A stretch of 64,000 bases of DNA from NCBI GenBank assembly GCA_030680855.1, contig JAUXUN010000057.1, forward strand, positions 62,001 through 126,000, read 5' to 3'. This DNA comes from Aestuariivirga sp. GTDB taxonomy: Bacteria; Pseudomonadota; Alphaproteobacteria; Rhizobiales; Aestuariivirgaceae. Made by a program: the position numbers and the translations under genes. Shown here in pieces: positions 47,798 to 55,997 of this stretch; within the stretch, counting starts at the first letter, position 1, and the number at the start of each line of letters is the position of its first letter. The notes under the pieces are model-generated. The model saw only the letters and a list, made by a program, of their open reading frames with translations. It did no database searches and was not told the origin of the DNA.

Positions 47798-48298
47798 TCA
47801 GCGGCCCTTGCGCGGCCGGACTTTTCGCACCGGCTTTTCCGGTTCCTTGTCTTCCACCTTGTCCATTTCGGCGGCAAGGCCGGTGAGGCATTCCAGCAGC
47901 GTCTTGCGGTCCGAGTTCGGCAAAGTGGCCAGAAGCTGGCGGTCAACTTCTTCCGCCCCCGATTGCGCCTGCTTCAGCATTTTCTTGCCGATGGGTGTCA
48001 GCCTGATGGCGTTGGTGCGCGCATCGTCCTTGGTGCGCCGGCGCTGCACATAGCCCTGCGCCATGAGGCGGGCCACGAGATCGGCCAGCGTCGAGCGGTC
48101 GATGCCGGTCATCTTCACAAGCTCCGTCTGGCTCCTGCCCTCATGGGCGTCGGCTGCCAACAACACCGTGAACTGACGATGTGTCAGGCCGGTCTTTCCT
48201 GTCTCGCTCATGTAAAGGTGGATGGAGTATTGCACTGCCCGCTTCAACAAATGCGAAAGTGATCGCGACAGTTGCTTTACGTCCCTGTTGCCGCTCAT
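47798..48298 (-). CDS. MarR family transcriptional regulator
   Basis: 166 residues. The winged-helix core is TGLTHRQFTVLLAADAHEGRSQTELVKMTGIDRSTLADLVARLMAQGYVQRRRTKDDARTN, followed by the dimer helices. The C-terminus is a basic tail (KPVRKVRPRKGR). Ligand and targets are not evident: neighbours are ccmG (convergent) and yciB. It stands alone as a unit. Confidence 0.88.
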   Translation of the reverse strand: MSGNRDVKQLSRSLSHLLKRAVQYSIHLYMSETGKTGLTHRQFTVLLAADAHEGRSQTELVKMTGIDRSTLADLVARLMAQGYVQRRRTKDDARTNAIRLTPIGKKMLKQAQSGAEEVDRQLLATLPNSDRKTLLECLTGLAAEMDKVEDKEPEKPVRKVRPRKGR

Positions 48299-48551
48299 TG
48301 GCCCCTACTCCTGCGCCGGTGAATCAAACGGATTTTGATCCCCTGCTGTGTTGCTTGCCCCATTGCTTTCCGCCCGTCGCGTCATCCCCCTGCCCGTGCA
48401 ACGATGACTGCGCCTTGAATTCAGAAAGCCGGTGAGTCCTAGCGTTTCAACTTCGAAGCGGCAAGCAAAAAAGCACGCGCCCGCCGCATTGCAAAGCATC
48501 TAAAATCATCCGGGCACGGATTACAACTCTTGACTTCTGAAAATCGGCTGC
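48299..48551. other. Intergenic region without recognised signal
   Basis: About 250 bases between the MarR gene and yciB, both on the minus strand. No ORF, tRNA or clear terminator was seen; the MarR promoter should lie at its left end. Confidence 0.3.
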
Positions 48552-49121
48552 TCAAGCGGATGGCGCGTCAGGCTTGGAGGCCTCATCCTCGATCATGTGC
48601 TTGGCCATATAGGGCGCGTTCGCAAGTGCGAATGCCAGGGTCAGCCCGAGCAAACCGAACACCTTGAAGTTGACCCACATGTCAGTGCTGACATTCCGCC
48701 AGATCAGTTCATTGAGGAGAGCCACCACCAGGAAGAAGATGCCCCAGCGCAGGGTGAGCACGCGCCACGCCGCGGTGGGAAGATTGACCGCCTCGCCAAC
48801 CACGTATCTTATGAACAATTTGCCGTAATAGAGCCCGCCCAAGAGCAGGGCACCGAAGAACACGTTGATCAGTGTCACCTTCACCTTGATGAAGGTGTCG
48901 TCGTGCATCCAGATTGTAAGCCCGCCGAAGATGCCGACAAAGATGGCGCTGAACAGCGGAACCTTGGCAATCTTTCGCGTCATGATCCACGAGGCGGCAA
49001 GCGCCACGGCAGTCGCCACCATGAAAATGCCCGTGCCCCAGAACACCCCGCCCTTCCAGTTGCCGATGAAGAAGGCAAGCAGCGGGCCCATCTCGATGAG
49101 GAATTTGGGAAGTGGTTTCAT
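48552..49121 (-). CDS. yciB: Inner-membrane septation protein A (YciB)
   Basis: 189 residues, five transmembrane helices. The family pattern KFLIEMGPLLAFFIGNWKGG, GIFMVATAVALAASWI and WVNFKVFGLLGLTLAFALANAPYMAKHM is unmistakable. It influences envelope and septum formation. Its start overlaps the end of ftsY by 4 bases. Confidence 0.93.
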   Translation of the reverse strand: MKPLPKFLIEMGPLLAFFIGNWKGGVFWGTGIFMVATAVALAASWIMTRKIAKVPLFSAIFVGIFGGLTIWMHDDTFIKVKVTLINVFFGALLLGGLYYGKLFIRYVVGEAVNLPTAAWRVLTLRWGIFFLVVALLNELIWRNVSTDMWVNFKVFGLLGLTLAFALANAPYMAKHMIEDEASKPDAPSA

Positions 49122-50671
49122 GGCTCGGCTATTCCTGAAATGGCGCGGGCAAAAGCGTCCGCGTCGAAGGGTTGAAGGTCATCGATGGTTTCGCCAACCC
49201 CAATGGCGTGGATGGGGAGCGCAAATTTTTCCGCGATTGCCACAAGAATACCACCCCGCGCCGTGCCATCAAGCTTGGTCATGATCAGGCCGGTGACTCC
49301 CGCCACCTTGGTGAAAATTTCAGCCTGCGAAATGGCATTCTGCCCTGTCGTGGCATCGAGGATCAAGAGCACCGCGTGCGGCGCCGTCTCGTCTTGTTTC
49401 TTGACCACCCGCACGATCTTGTCGAGCTCGTCCATCAGATAGGCCTTGTTCTGCAGCCGCCCCGCCGTGTCGATGAACAGAATGTCAGTGCCGTCTTCCT
49501 TGGCAGTTTGCATCGCATCATAGGCCAGCCCCGACGAATCAGAACCCGTGGGCCGCGACAGGGTTTTGGCCCCGATGCGCTCGCCCCAAATGGTGAGCTG
49601 CTCGATAGCCGCGGCACGGAAGGTATCACAGGCGACAAACATCACCTTGAAGCCTTCGCCCGTGGCGATGGCCCCCAGCTTGCCGATGGTCGTGGTTTTG
49701 CCAGCTCCGTTGACCCCCACCACCAGAATGACAAAAGGCTTCTCGCTGCCGAAATTGAACGGCACCTCAACGGGTTTCAGAACCTTGGCCACTTCTTCAG
49801 CCAGAATGCGCTTCACTTCTTCGGGCTCGATTTCCTTGTCATAGCGCCCGGCAGACACCGCCTTGATGATGCGCTCTGAAACCGCAATGCCGAGGTCCGC
49901 CTGGATCAGCACATCTTCCAGTTCCTCAAGCGTCGTCGCATCCAGCTTGCGCTTGGTGAAGATCGAGGTGATCGACGTGGTGATCGATTTGGAAGACTTG
50001 GACAGTCCTTGCGTGAGTCGCGACAGCCAGCCCTTGGCTTGAACAGGTTCCGGCTCGGGCGCAACAGGAACAATGACCGGGAACGGCGCGGGAGCTTCTT
50101 CAACAACCGGCGGCGGCGCAGCAACTTCGATTTTCGGAACTGGGACTTCAACTTCAATCTTTTCTTGCGGTGCGGGTTTCGGCGGCGGAACAATTTTTTT
50201 AGGTTCCGGCCTGATTGGCTCCGGCTTGTTCGCCTCAACCTTTTTGGGTTCTGGCTTTACCGGCTCAACTTTCTTGACTTCGACCTTTTTGGGTTCAACT
50301 TTCTTTGATTCGGGCTTCTTTGGTTCGGGCTTCTTGACCTCAGCCTTCTTTGGTTCCGGCTTAACCGCTTCAACCTTTTTGACTTCGACTTTTTTCGGTT
50401 CTGCCTTCTTTGGCTCAGGCTTCACGGCCTCAGCCTTTTTGGGCTCCAGTTTTGCCTTAGGCTTGGGTTCAGCCTTTTTCGGCTCAGGTGCGGCCTTTGC
50501 CTTGGGTTCTGGTTTTACCTCGGCCCGTGGCTCGGGCTCAACCGGCTCCGGAATAGCTTTAACGATGACCGGCGCAGGCGCTTCAAGCTGTTCCACAACA
50601 GGTGGAGGCGGTGGCGCTTCTTCAGTCTTGCCGACAATCCGGTTGAAAAGCTTCTTGAAGAACCCGCTCAT
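49118..50671 (-). CDS. ftsY: Signal recognition particle receptor FtsY
   Basis: 517 residues. An acidic-basic N-terminal region (about 15-215) of KPEPKKAE/VEVKKVE-type repeats is followed by the NG domain (about 220-515). G1 GVNGAGKTTTIGKLG, DTAGRLQNKAY and TKLDGTARGGIL are present. It receives SRP-ribosome complexes at the membrane. The repeat region is about 180 residues and much longer than in many species. mtaB overlaps its start by 4 bases. Confidence 0.95.
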   Translation of the reverse strand: MSGFFKKLFNRIVGKTEEAPPPPPVVEQLEAPAPVIVKAIPEPVEPEPRAEVKPEPKAKAAPEPKKAEPKPKAKLEPKKAEAVKPEPKKAEPKKVEVKKVEAVKPEPKKAEVKKPEPKKPESKKVEPKKVEVKKVEPVKPEPKKVEANKPEPIRPEPKKIVPPPKPAPQEKIEVEVPVPKIEVAAPPPVVEEAPAPFPVIVPVAPEPEPVQAKGWLSRLTQGLSKSSKSITTSITSIFTKRKLDATTLEELEDVLIQADLGIAVSERIIKAVSAGRYDKEIEPEEVKRILAEEVAKVLKPVEVPFNFGSEKPFVILVVGVNGAGKTTTIGKLGAIATGEGFKVMFVACDTFRAAAIEQLTIWGERIGAKTLSRPTGSDSSGLAYDAMQTAKEDGTDILFIDTAGRLQNKAYLMDELDKIVRVVKKQDETAPHAVLLILDATTGQNAISQAEIFTKVAGVTGLIMTKLDGTARGGILVAIAEKFALPIHAIGVGETIDDLQPFDADAFARAISGIAEP

Positions 50672-51915
50672 GCGGCGAGCCTTGCTTCAAGATAGTGACC
50701 GTTAGCGCCAGTGACATGGGCCCTGACGATGGCACCGGGCGAAAGACTTTGGGTGAATTTTACCTGCGCGAATTGTTCGTTGCGGCCTGAATTCAGGGTT
50801 TCGACCAACACGCGTTGTGTGGCCCCGATGGAATTGTTGAGGAAGCGGAACAATCGCTCATCGCCCTTCGCGCGCAATCGCTGGGCCCGCTCCCTGATCA
50901 CCAGCTTGTCCAGTTGCGGCATGCGCGCCGCCGGAGTTTCCGGCCGCGGCGAGAACGGAAAGACATGCAGATAGGTAAGGCCGCACTCATCAACGATCTT
51001 CAGCGAGTTCTCGAACATTCCTTCAGTTTCGGTCGGGAAGCCCGCGATGATGTCGGCCCCGAACACCATGTCGGGACGGCGCGATTTCAGCTCATGGCAA
51101 AAGGCGATGGAATCTTCCCGTGCATGCCGCCGCTTCATCCGCTTCAGGATCATATTGTCGCCGGATTGCAGCGAGAGGTGAATATGCGGCATCAGCCGCG
51201 CCTCTCCCGCCATTACCTCCATCAGTTCCGGATCAGTCTCAATGGAATCAATCGACGAGAGCCGCAGGCGCTTGAGATCGGGCACATCTTTCAAAATGCG
51301 ATTGACCAGCGCCCCAAGTTTCGGCGCGCCATCGAGATCAGCGCCCCACGAGGTGATATCAACCCCCGACAAAACTACTTCCGCATAGCCATTCGCCACC
51401 AGCCGGCGCACCTGTTCCAACGCCTGCGCAATTTCAACCGAGCGTGAGTTGCCGCGTCCAAAGGGAATGATGCAGAACGTGCAGCGATGGTCGCAGCCGT
51501 TCTGCACCTGCACGAAAGCCCGCGTTCGTTCCGTCAATCCGTCAATCATGTGCAGATGGTTCTTGCGCGGGCTCATGATCTCGCTCACCCGCACCCTGTC
51601 ATTGGCGCCAGGCAGCCAGTTCTGCGGCTGCAATTTTTCTTCATTGCCGAGCACCATTGCAACTTCCGGCATGGCGGCAAACATTTCCGGCGTTGTCTGC
51701 GCCGCGCAGCCCGTGACGATGATTTTTGCCTCTGGCCTGTCCTTGTGCGCCTTGCGGATGGCCTGCCGCGCCTGCCGTGTGGCTTCCGCCGTCACCGCAC
51801 AGGTGTTGAAGACAATCGCATCCCTTAGGCCGGCCTTCTCAGCATGGCTACGCATCACTTCCGACTCGTAGGTATTGAGCCTGCAGCCAAAGGTGACGAA
51901 TTCGCTTTCGCTCAT
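50668..51915 (-). CDS. mtaB: tRNA t6A37 methylthiotransferase MtaB
   Basis: 415 residues. Radical SAM methylthiotransferase: N-terminal UPF0004 domain with cysteines in TFGCRLNTYES, FNTCAV and TGCAAQ (second cluster), the radical SAM CxxxCxxC in GCDHRCTFCIIPFGRG, and a C-terminal TRAM domain. It converts t6A37 to ms2t6A. Overlaps with dapF and ftsY show coupling. Confidence 0.93.
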   Translation of the reverse strand: MSESEFVTFGCRLNTYESEVMRSHAEKAGLRDAIVFNTCAVTAEATRQARQAIRKAHKDRPEAKIIVTGCAAQTTPEMFAAMPEVAMVLGNEEKLQPQNWLPGANDRVRVSEIMSPRKNHLHMIDGLTERTRAFVQVQNGCDHRCTFCIIPFGRGNSRSVEIAQALEQVRRLVANGYAEVVLSGVDITSWGADLDGAPKLGALVNRILKDVPDLKRLRLSSIDSIETDPELMEVMAGEARLMPHIHLSLQSGDNMILKRMKRRHAREDSIAFCHELKSRRPDMVFGADIIAGFPTETEGMFENSLKIVDECGLTYLHVFPFSPRPETPAARMPQLDKLVIRERAQRLRAKGDERLFRFLNNSIGATQRVLVETLNSGRNEQFAQVKFTQSLSPGAIVRAHVTGANGHYLEARLAA

Positions 51916-52769
51916 GCGGCCAGCTCTTGCGGCAGCACGCCGTCAAATTCATAGGCCACGGGTCCGGTCATCAGCACATGGTCATCGCTCTCGCGCCATT
52001 CCATCATCAGGTCGCCGCCCGGCAAGGTGATCCGGCACTTCCGGTCAATGATCTTGATCCGCGCCCCCGCCGCCATCACGGCGCAGGCCGCCGTGCCGCA
52101 AGCCTTGGTGAGGCCAGCGCTGCGCTCCCACACCTTCAGCGTCACATGATCGCGCGCATCGACACGCGCCAGCGAAATATTCGCCCGCTCCGGAAACAGG
52201 TGATGATGCTCCAGCATAGGGCCAACCTTGGAGAGATCGACCACATCGAGATCATCAACCCAGAAGATGCAATGCGGGTTGCCCACATTCACCACCGACG
52301 GCGAATGAATGAGTGGCGCATCGATGGGCCCCACCTGCAATTCGATATGGCGCGTGTCGTGGAAAGGCTCGGACAGCGGAATGTCCTTCCAGTCAAAGCG
52401 CGGCACGCCATTGTCGATGGTCACCACCCTGTCGCCCGCCTTGCGCGCCACCAGGAAGCCGCCCAGCGTATCGATGGTGGCTGACGTCGTTTTATTCTCG
52501 TCAAACAGCATGTTGGCAATGCAGCGCGCGGCGTTGCCGCAGCTTTCAACCTGCCCGCCGCCGCTGTTCCACACCAGCATGCGCACATCGGCAATATCGG
52601 ATTTCTGCAGGATGATGATCTGGTCGCAGCCGATGCCGGTTTTGCGGTCGGCAATCGCCCGCGCCCGTACGTCATCCATGGAAATCGCACGGCTTCGCCC
52701 GTCAAGCACGACAAAATCATTGCCGAGCCCGTTCATCTTGCGAAAGGGGATGCTGACAGCCTGGGTCAT
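51912..52769 (-). CDS. dapF: Diaminopimelate epimerase
   Basis: 285 residues. Two catalytic cysteines are in ESCGNAARCIA and TKACGTAACAV; the N-terminal MNGLGNDFVVLDGR is diagnostic. It makes meso-diaminopimelate for lysine and peptidoglycan. First gene of dapF-mtaB-ftsY-yciB. Confidence 0.97.
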   Translation of the reverse strand: MTQAVSIPFRKMNGLGNDFVVLDGRSRAISMDDVRARAIADRKTGIGCDQIIILQKSDIADVRMLVWNSGGGQVESCGNAARCIANMLFDENKTTSATIDTLGGFLVARKAGDRVVTIDNGVPRFDWKDIPLSEPFHDTRHIELQVGPIDAPLIHSPSVVNVGNPHCIFWVDDLDVVDLSKVGPMLEHHHLFPERANISLARVDARDHVTLKVWERSAGLTKACGTAACAVMAAGARIKIIDRKCRITLPGGDLMMEWRESDDHVLMTGPVAYEFDGVLPQELAA

Positions 52770-52820
52770 TTCAGGGGGTTATATGGTGAAACGGGCCGAA
52801 AAAGCTAGCCGCAACTCATT

Positions 52821-52850
52821 CCCCTCCCCCTTGCGGGGAGGAGTTAGGGG
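52821..52850. repeat. Half-element palindrome with CTTGC loop
   Basis: CTCCCC/GGGGAG arms around CTTGC (52824-52840) with further outer C/G runs. The TCCCC-CTTG-GGGGA layout matches one arm of the larger repeat at 55.85 kb. Confidence 0.5.
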
Positions 52851-52963
52851 TGGAGGTCGGGAATTACGTCAGTTGAGGGAAGAATGCTTTCACTTTTTTC
52901 GGGCCCTGAGCAGTACAATTTTCATACTAGCCGAAGCCCCTTGGGTCATGCTCAACAGTGTCC

Positions 52964-54190
52964 ATGACCGCGAAACCCCGCATCAATCCCTGGATCATCG
53001 TGTGGCTCTGTTTTGCCACGCTTTCCATTGTCATGTCCGCCCGCCAGTCCGTTTCCGTCATGACCGACGAATGGGCCAACACCCTCGGCTGGTCAAAAAC
53101 CTTTATTGGCTCCGGCCAATCCGTGGCGCTGATCATGGTGGCAATTTTCTCGCCCGTGGCCGGCAATCTGGCGGACCGCTTTGGGGCCCGCATCATGCTG
53201 GTGGCAGGCCTTCTGCTGGTCGGAACCGGGCTGCTGGCCTTCGCCGTGGTGCCCGTCGCCGCCATTTTCATTATTGGCTACGGCCTCATCGCCGGGGTGG
53301 GCTTTGCCACCGCCAACATGCACCTCATCTCCACCGCTGTTGCCAAGCTCTTCAAGGAAAACCGCGGGCTCGCCACGGGCATCGCAAATTCCGGCGCAAC
53401 GGCAGGGCAGTTCATCACCGTGCCGCTGCTTGCCATCGGCCTCAGCTATTTTTCCTGGCGCTGGAGCATCATGGCCGCCGCCGCGGCCTGCGCCCTGATG
53501 GCCCTTGTCATCTGGATCATGCTGAAACCCACTGAAGAAGAGGCCGCAGAGAAATCCGAGACCATTTCCGACGAACCCCTGGGGACCCGCCTCAAGTTCT
53601 TGGCTACCAGTCCCACCTTCCACATTCTCTATTGGAGTTTCTTTATCTGCGGCATCACCACGACCGGGGCCATTGAAACCCATTTCCTGCCCTATGCCGC
53701 CTATTGCGGCTTTCCGCCCGTGCCGGCCTCGGGGATTTACGGCCTCACCGCCGCCATAAACTTCGCCGCCATGTTCGCCTCCGGCTACCTCACCGACCGG
53801 GTGAACCGCCCGCTCCTGCTCGGCTCTATCTATCTCGTGCGTTCGCTCTCCTTCATCGTGCTGATGAACGTGGGCACCAGCTATGAAATGATGTTCCTCT
53901 TCGCCGTCATCTACGGCATCTTCGATTATTCCACCGTGCCGCCCACCGCCAGCCTCGTGGCCTCGCACTTGGGATTGAAGATCATGGGCCTTGCCATGGG
54001 ACTCATCTCAGGCGGCCACGCCCTGGGCGGCGCGCTGGGCGCTTTCCTCGGCGGCTACCTCTTCGACCTCTTCGCCCGCTATACCGAAATGTGGTGGTTC
54101 GCCTTTGGAACCGCGATTCTTGCGGGGCTGATGGTGTTCATGCTGCGGGAGAACCGGGCCGAGCGCGGGGCTTTGGCTGCGGCGCATTGA
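52964..54190 (+). CDS. MFS transporter (12-helix)
   Basis: 408 residues from ATG 52964; GTG 52958 is an alternative. Twelve transmembrane helices. The motif between helices 2 and 3 is GNLADRFGARIMLV, typical of MFS carriers, and the segment YGIFDYSTVPPTASLVASHLG resembles the monocarboxylate/oxalate-formate type. Substrate unknown. It is separated from dapF by a divergent region. Confidence 0.82.
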   Translation: MTAKPRINPWIIVWLCFATLSIVMSARQSVSVMTDEWANTLGWSKTFIGSGQSVALIMVAIFSPVAGNLADRFGARIMLVAGLLLVGTGLLAFAVVPVAAIFIIGYGLIAGVGFATANMHLISTAVAKLFKENRGLATGIANSGATAGQFITVPLLAIGLSYFSWRWSIMAAAAACALMALVIWIMLKPTEEEAAEKSETISDEPLGTRLKFLATSPTFHILYWSFFICGITTTGAIETHFLPYAAYCGFPPVPASGIYGLTAAINFAAMFASGYLTDRVNRPLLLGSIYLVRSLSFIVLMNVGTSYEMMFLFAVIYGIFDYSTVPPTASLVASHLGLKIMGLAMGLISGGHALGGALGAFLGGYLFDLFARYTEMWWFAFGTAILAGLMVFMLRENRAERGALAAAH

Positions 54191-54319
54191 AGTGACACCG
54201 AGGGGCCTTGCCGGATCAAATTGATCAGGATTGCTTTTTCGAACTTCGAACTACCAGACTGAGTAGAGGGACAAACTTTACCTGAATTTCAACTCCCTCT
54301 GCCTGCATACCAATTACTA

Positions 54320-55367
54320 GAGCGGAATGAGGTTTGATGGAATCGGAATGGGGATTCCCGAAGCAGCTGAAATGTGATTCAAACTGGCCGCTGGGTTGGA
54401 GGCCAGCAGAGATGACCAAGCCTTATGCGATGGAGCTGCGAGAGCGGGCGGTTCGGTTTGTGAATGCAGGCGAGAGCCGCCATGCGGTTGCCGGGCGGCT
54501 CGGGGTGAGTGCGTCCTGCGTGATCAAATGGCTGGACCGCTATCGCAAGACCGGCAGTGTGAAGCCAGCGAAGATCGGCGGCCACGTGCCCCCAAAGATA
54601 TCGGGTGAGCACAGGGATTGGGTTTTGGCACAGATCGCGGCTGGCGATGTGACGCTGCAGGGACTTGCCGATGGCTTGGCGGAGCGCGGCCTGAAAGTGG
54701 ACTACCGGACCATGTGGAACTTCGTCCACCGCGAGGGCAAGAGCTTCAAAAAAAACGGTTCATGGGGCTGAGCAGGCAAGGCCTGATGTTGCGCGGCGCA
54801 GGTATTGGTGGCGCAAATACCAGAACAGGATTGATCCCGGCCGTCTCGTCTTCATTGACGAGACCTGGACCAAGACCAACATGGCCCCGTTGCGCGGCTG
54901 GGGAGAGAAAGGCGAGCGTCTCCGGGCGTTGGTGCCCCACGGCCACTGGAAAACGCTGACCTTCCTTGCTGCCCTTCGCCATGATGGCATCACCGCACCT
55001 TGTGTCTTCGATGGCCCCATCAACGGGGAGAGCTTCCTGCGCTATGTCGAACAGTTCCTGCTGCCGACGCTCAAGCCAGGCGATGTCGTGATCATGGACA
55101 ATCTCGGCAGCCACAAGGGCGATGCGGTCAGGGCCGTCATCAGGTCCGCCGGTGCACGGCTGCTCTTCCTGCCGCCCTACAGTCCGGACCTCAATCCCAT
55201 CGAGCAAGTGTTTGCAAAGCTGAAACATCTCCTCAGAAAAGCAAAAGAGCGAACCATCGAAGCCACATGGCAACGCATAGGGTCGCTCCTCAACACTTTC
55301 TCTCCTGCCGAATGCTCAAACTACTTCACAAATGCCGGGTATGGTTCCGTCTAGGGTCATTCCGCTC
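54320..55367 (+). mobile_element. IS630-family insertion sequence with TA target duplication
   Basis: 1048 bp bounded by inverted repeats: GAGCGGAATGA at the left and its complement TCATTCCGCTC at the right (further imperfect pairing TTTGATGGAA with TTCCGTCTAG-type sequence). TA (54318-54319 and 55368-55369) flanks both ends, matching the IS630/Tc1 target duplication. It carries one transposase gene with a frameshift and sits inside a barstar-type gene. Confidence 0.9.
54412..55354 (+). CDS. IS630-family transposase, two frames joined at an A8 run
   Basis: ATG 54412 follows GGAGG. The first frame (120 residues, to TGA 54769-54771) has the helix-turn-helix part: AMELRERAVRFVNAG, GVSASCVIKWLDRYRKTGS. 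The second frame continues from about 54755 with the DDE part: FIDETWTKTN, VIMDNLGSHKG, DLNPIEQVF, holding the three catalytic acids. The frames meet at eight A (54748-54755); seven would give one 313-residue protein. A +1 slip or an inactivating insertion are both possible. Confidence 0.85.
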
Positions 55368-55673
55368 TAGCTTCTCAAACTTCACGAGATAGGCAACAAG
55401 AATATCAGGTATCCTGTCCACATTGATGACAGTGATAGAGTATGGAGGTTTGGTCGAATTTATCTGCCCTGCCACAAGCGAGTCCCACAAAGCATCAAGA
55501 TTGTGTCCGTGCCAGTTTGGCGCTCCCAATTTGGGAAGAAGCGCAATGAAAAAATCTTCTTGCGATTTCCAACCGTCGGCATCCAGGTTTATCTCTTTCA
55601 CAATGAAATATTCCAATTTGTTTGCAGTCAGCCACACCTTAACCGGATTGGTCTGGAATGGTATCCCCTCCAA

Positions 55674-55842
55674 TTTGACTTCTCCCCCCGTTTCCCCTAT
55701 GTCCCCCTCAATTCCGTCAGACGCTTGAACGATCTGGCGCCACCTTATACATGAAAGTTAACCTTTCGGGAGATGAGGCGGCCAACATCCGGCAACGAGT
55801 ATCGTTTCCGGGTGTCATTTTCGTTTGGGTTTTTGGCAAACT
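55674..55842. other. Intergenic spacer before the large mosaic repeat
   Basis: Sequence between the barstar fragment and the repeat. It should contain the promoter region of the broken gene; nothing else recognisable. With the repeat it forms a 324-base gap without genes. Confidence 0.3.
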
Positions 55843-55977
55843 TTCCCCTCTCCCCTTGAGGGAGAGGGTGGCAGCCGAAGGCTGACGGGTGAGGGGTATG
55901 GTTGACGCGAGTGTTACCGCGTCTGGCATACCCCTCATCCGGCGCTTACGCGCCACCTTCTCCCTCAAGGGGGAAGG
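55843..55977. repeat. Large bipartite mosaic palindrome
   Basis: About 135 bp. Left half: hairpin CCCTCTCCC/GGGAGAGGG around CTTGA (55846-55868), then GGTGGCAGCCGAAGGCTGACGG and GTGAGGGGTAT. Right half mirrors it: ATACCCCTCATCC, GGCGCTTACGCGCC, then CCTTC-CCC/GGG-GAAGG around TCAAG (55956-55977). It shares CTCATCCG and CACCTTCTCCC with the repeat at 32.7 kb. It lies just before ffh. Confidence 0.75.
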
Positions 55978-55997
55978 AAGATTAAAAGAGAGACTGG

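Larger units (their letters stand above)
54225..55673 (-). pseudogene. Barstar-type gene split by an IS630 insertion
   Basis: The two fragments are 55371-55673 (first about 101 residues) and 54225-54317 (last 30). Removing the element and one TA copy rejoins them in the same frame: VKFEKL from the right flank continues as VIGMQAEGVEIQ, giving about 132 residues. The fold signature is visible: NWHGHNLDALWDSLVAG, then VINVD, and the final AEGVEIQV like the barnase inhibitor. No barnase-type partner is present in the window. The start at TTG 55673 lacks a clear ribosome-binding site. Confidence 0.75.
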
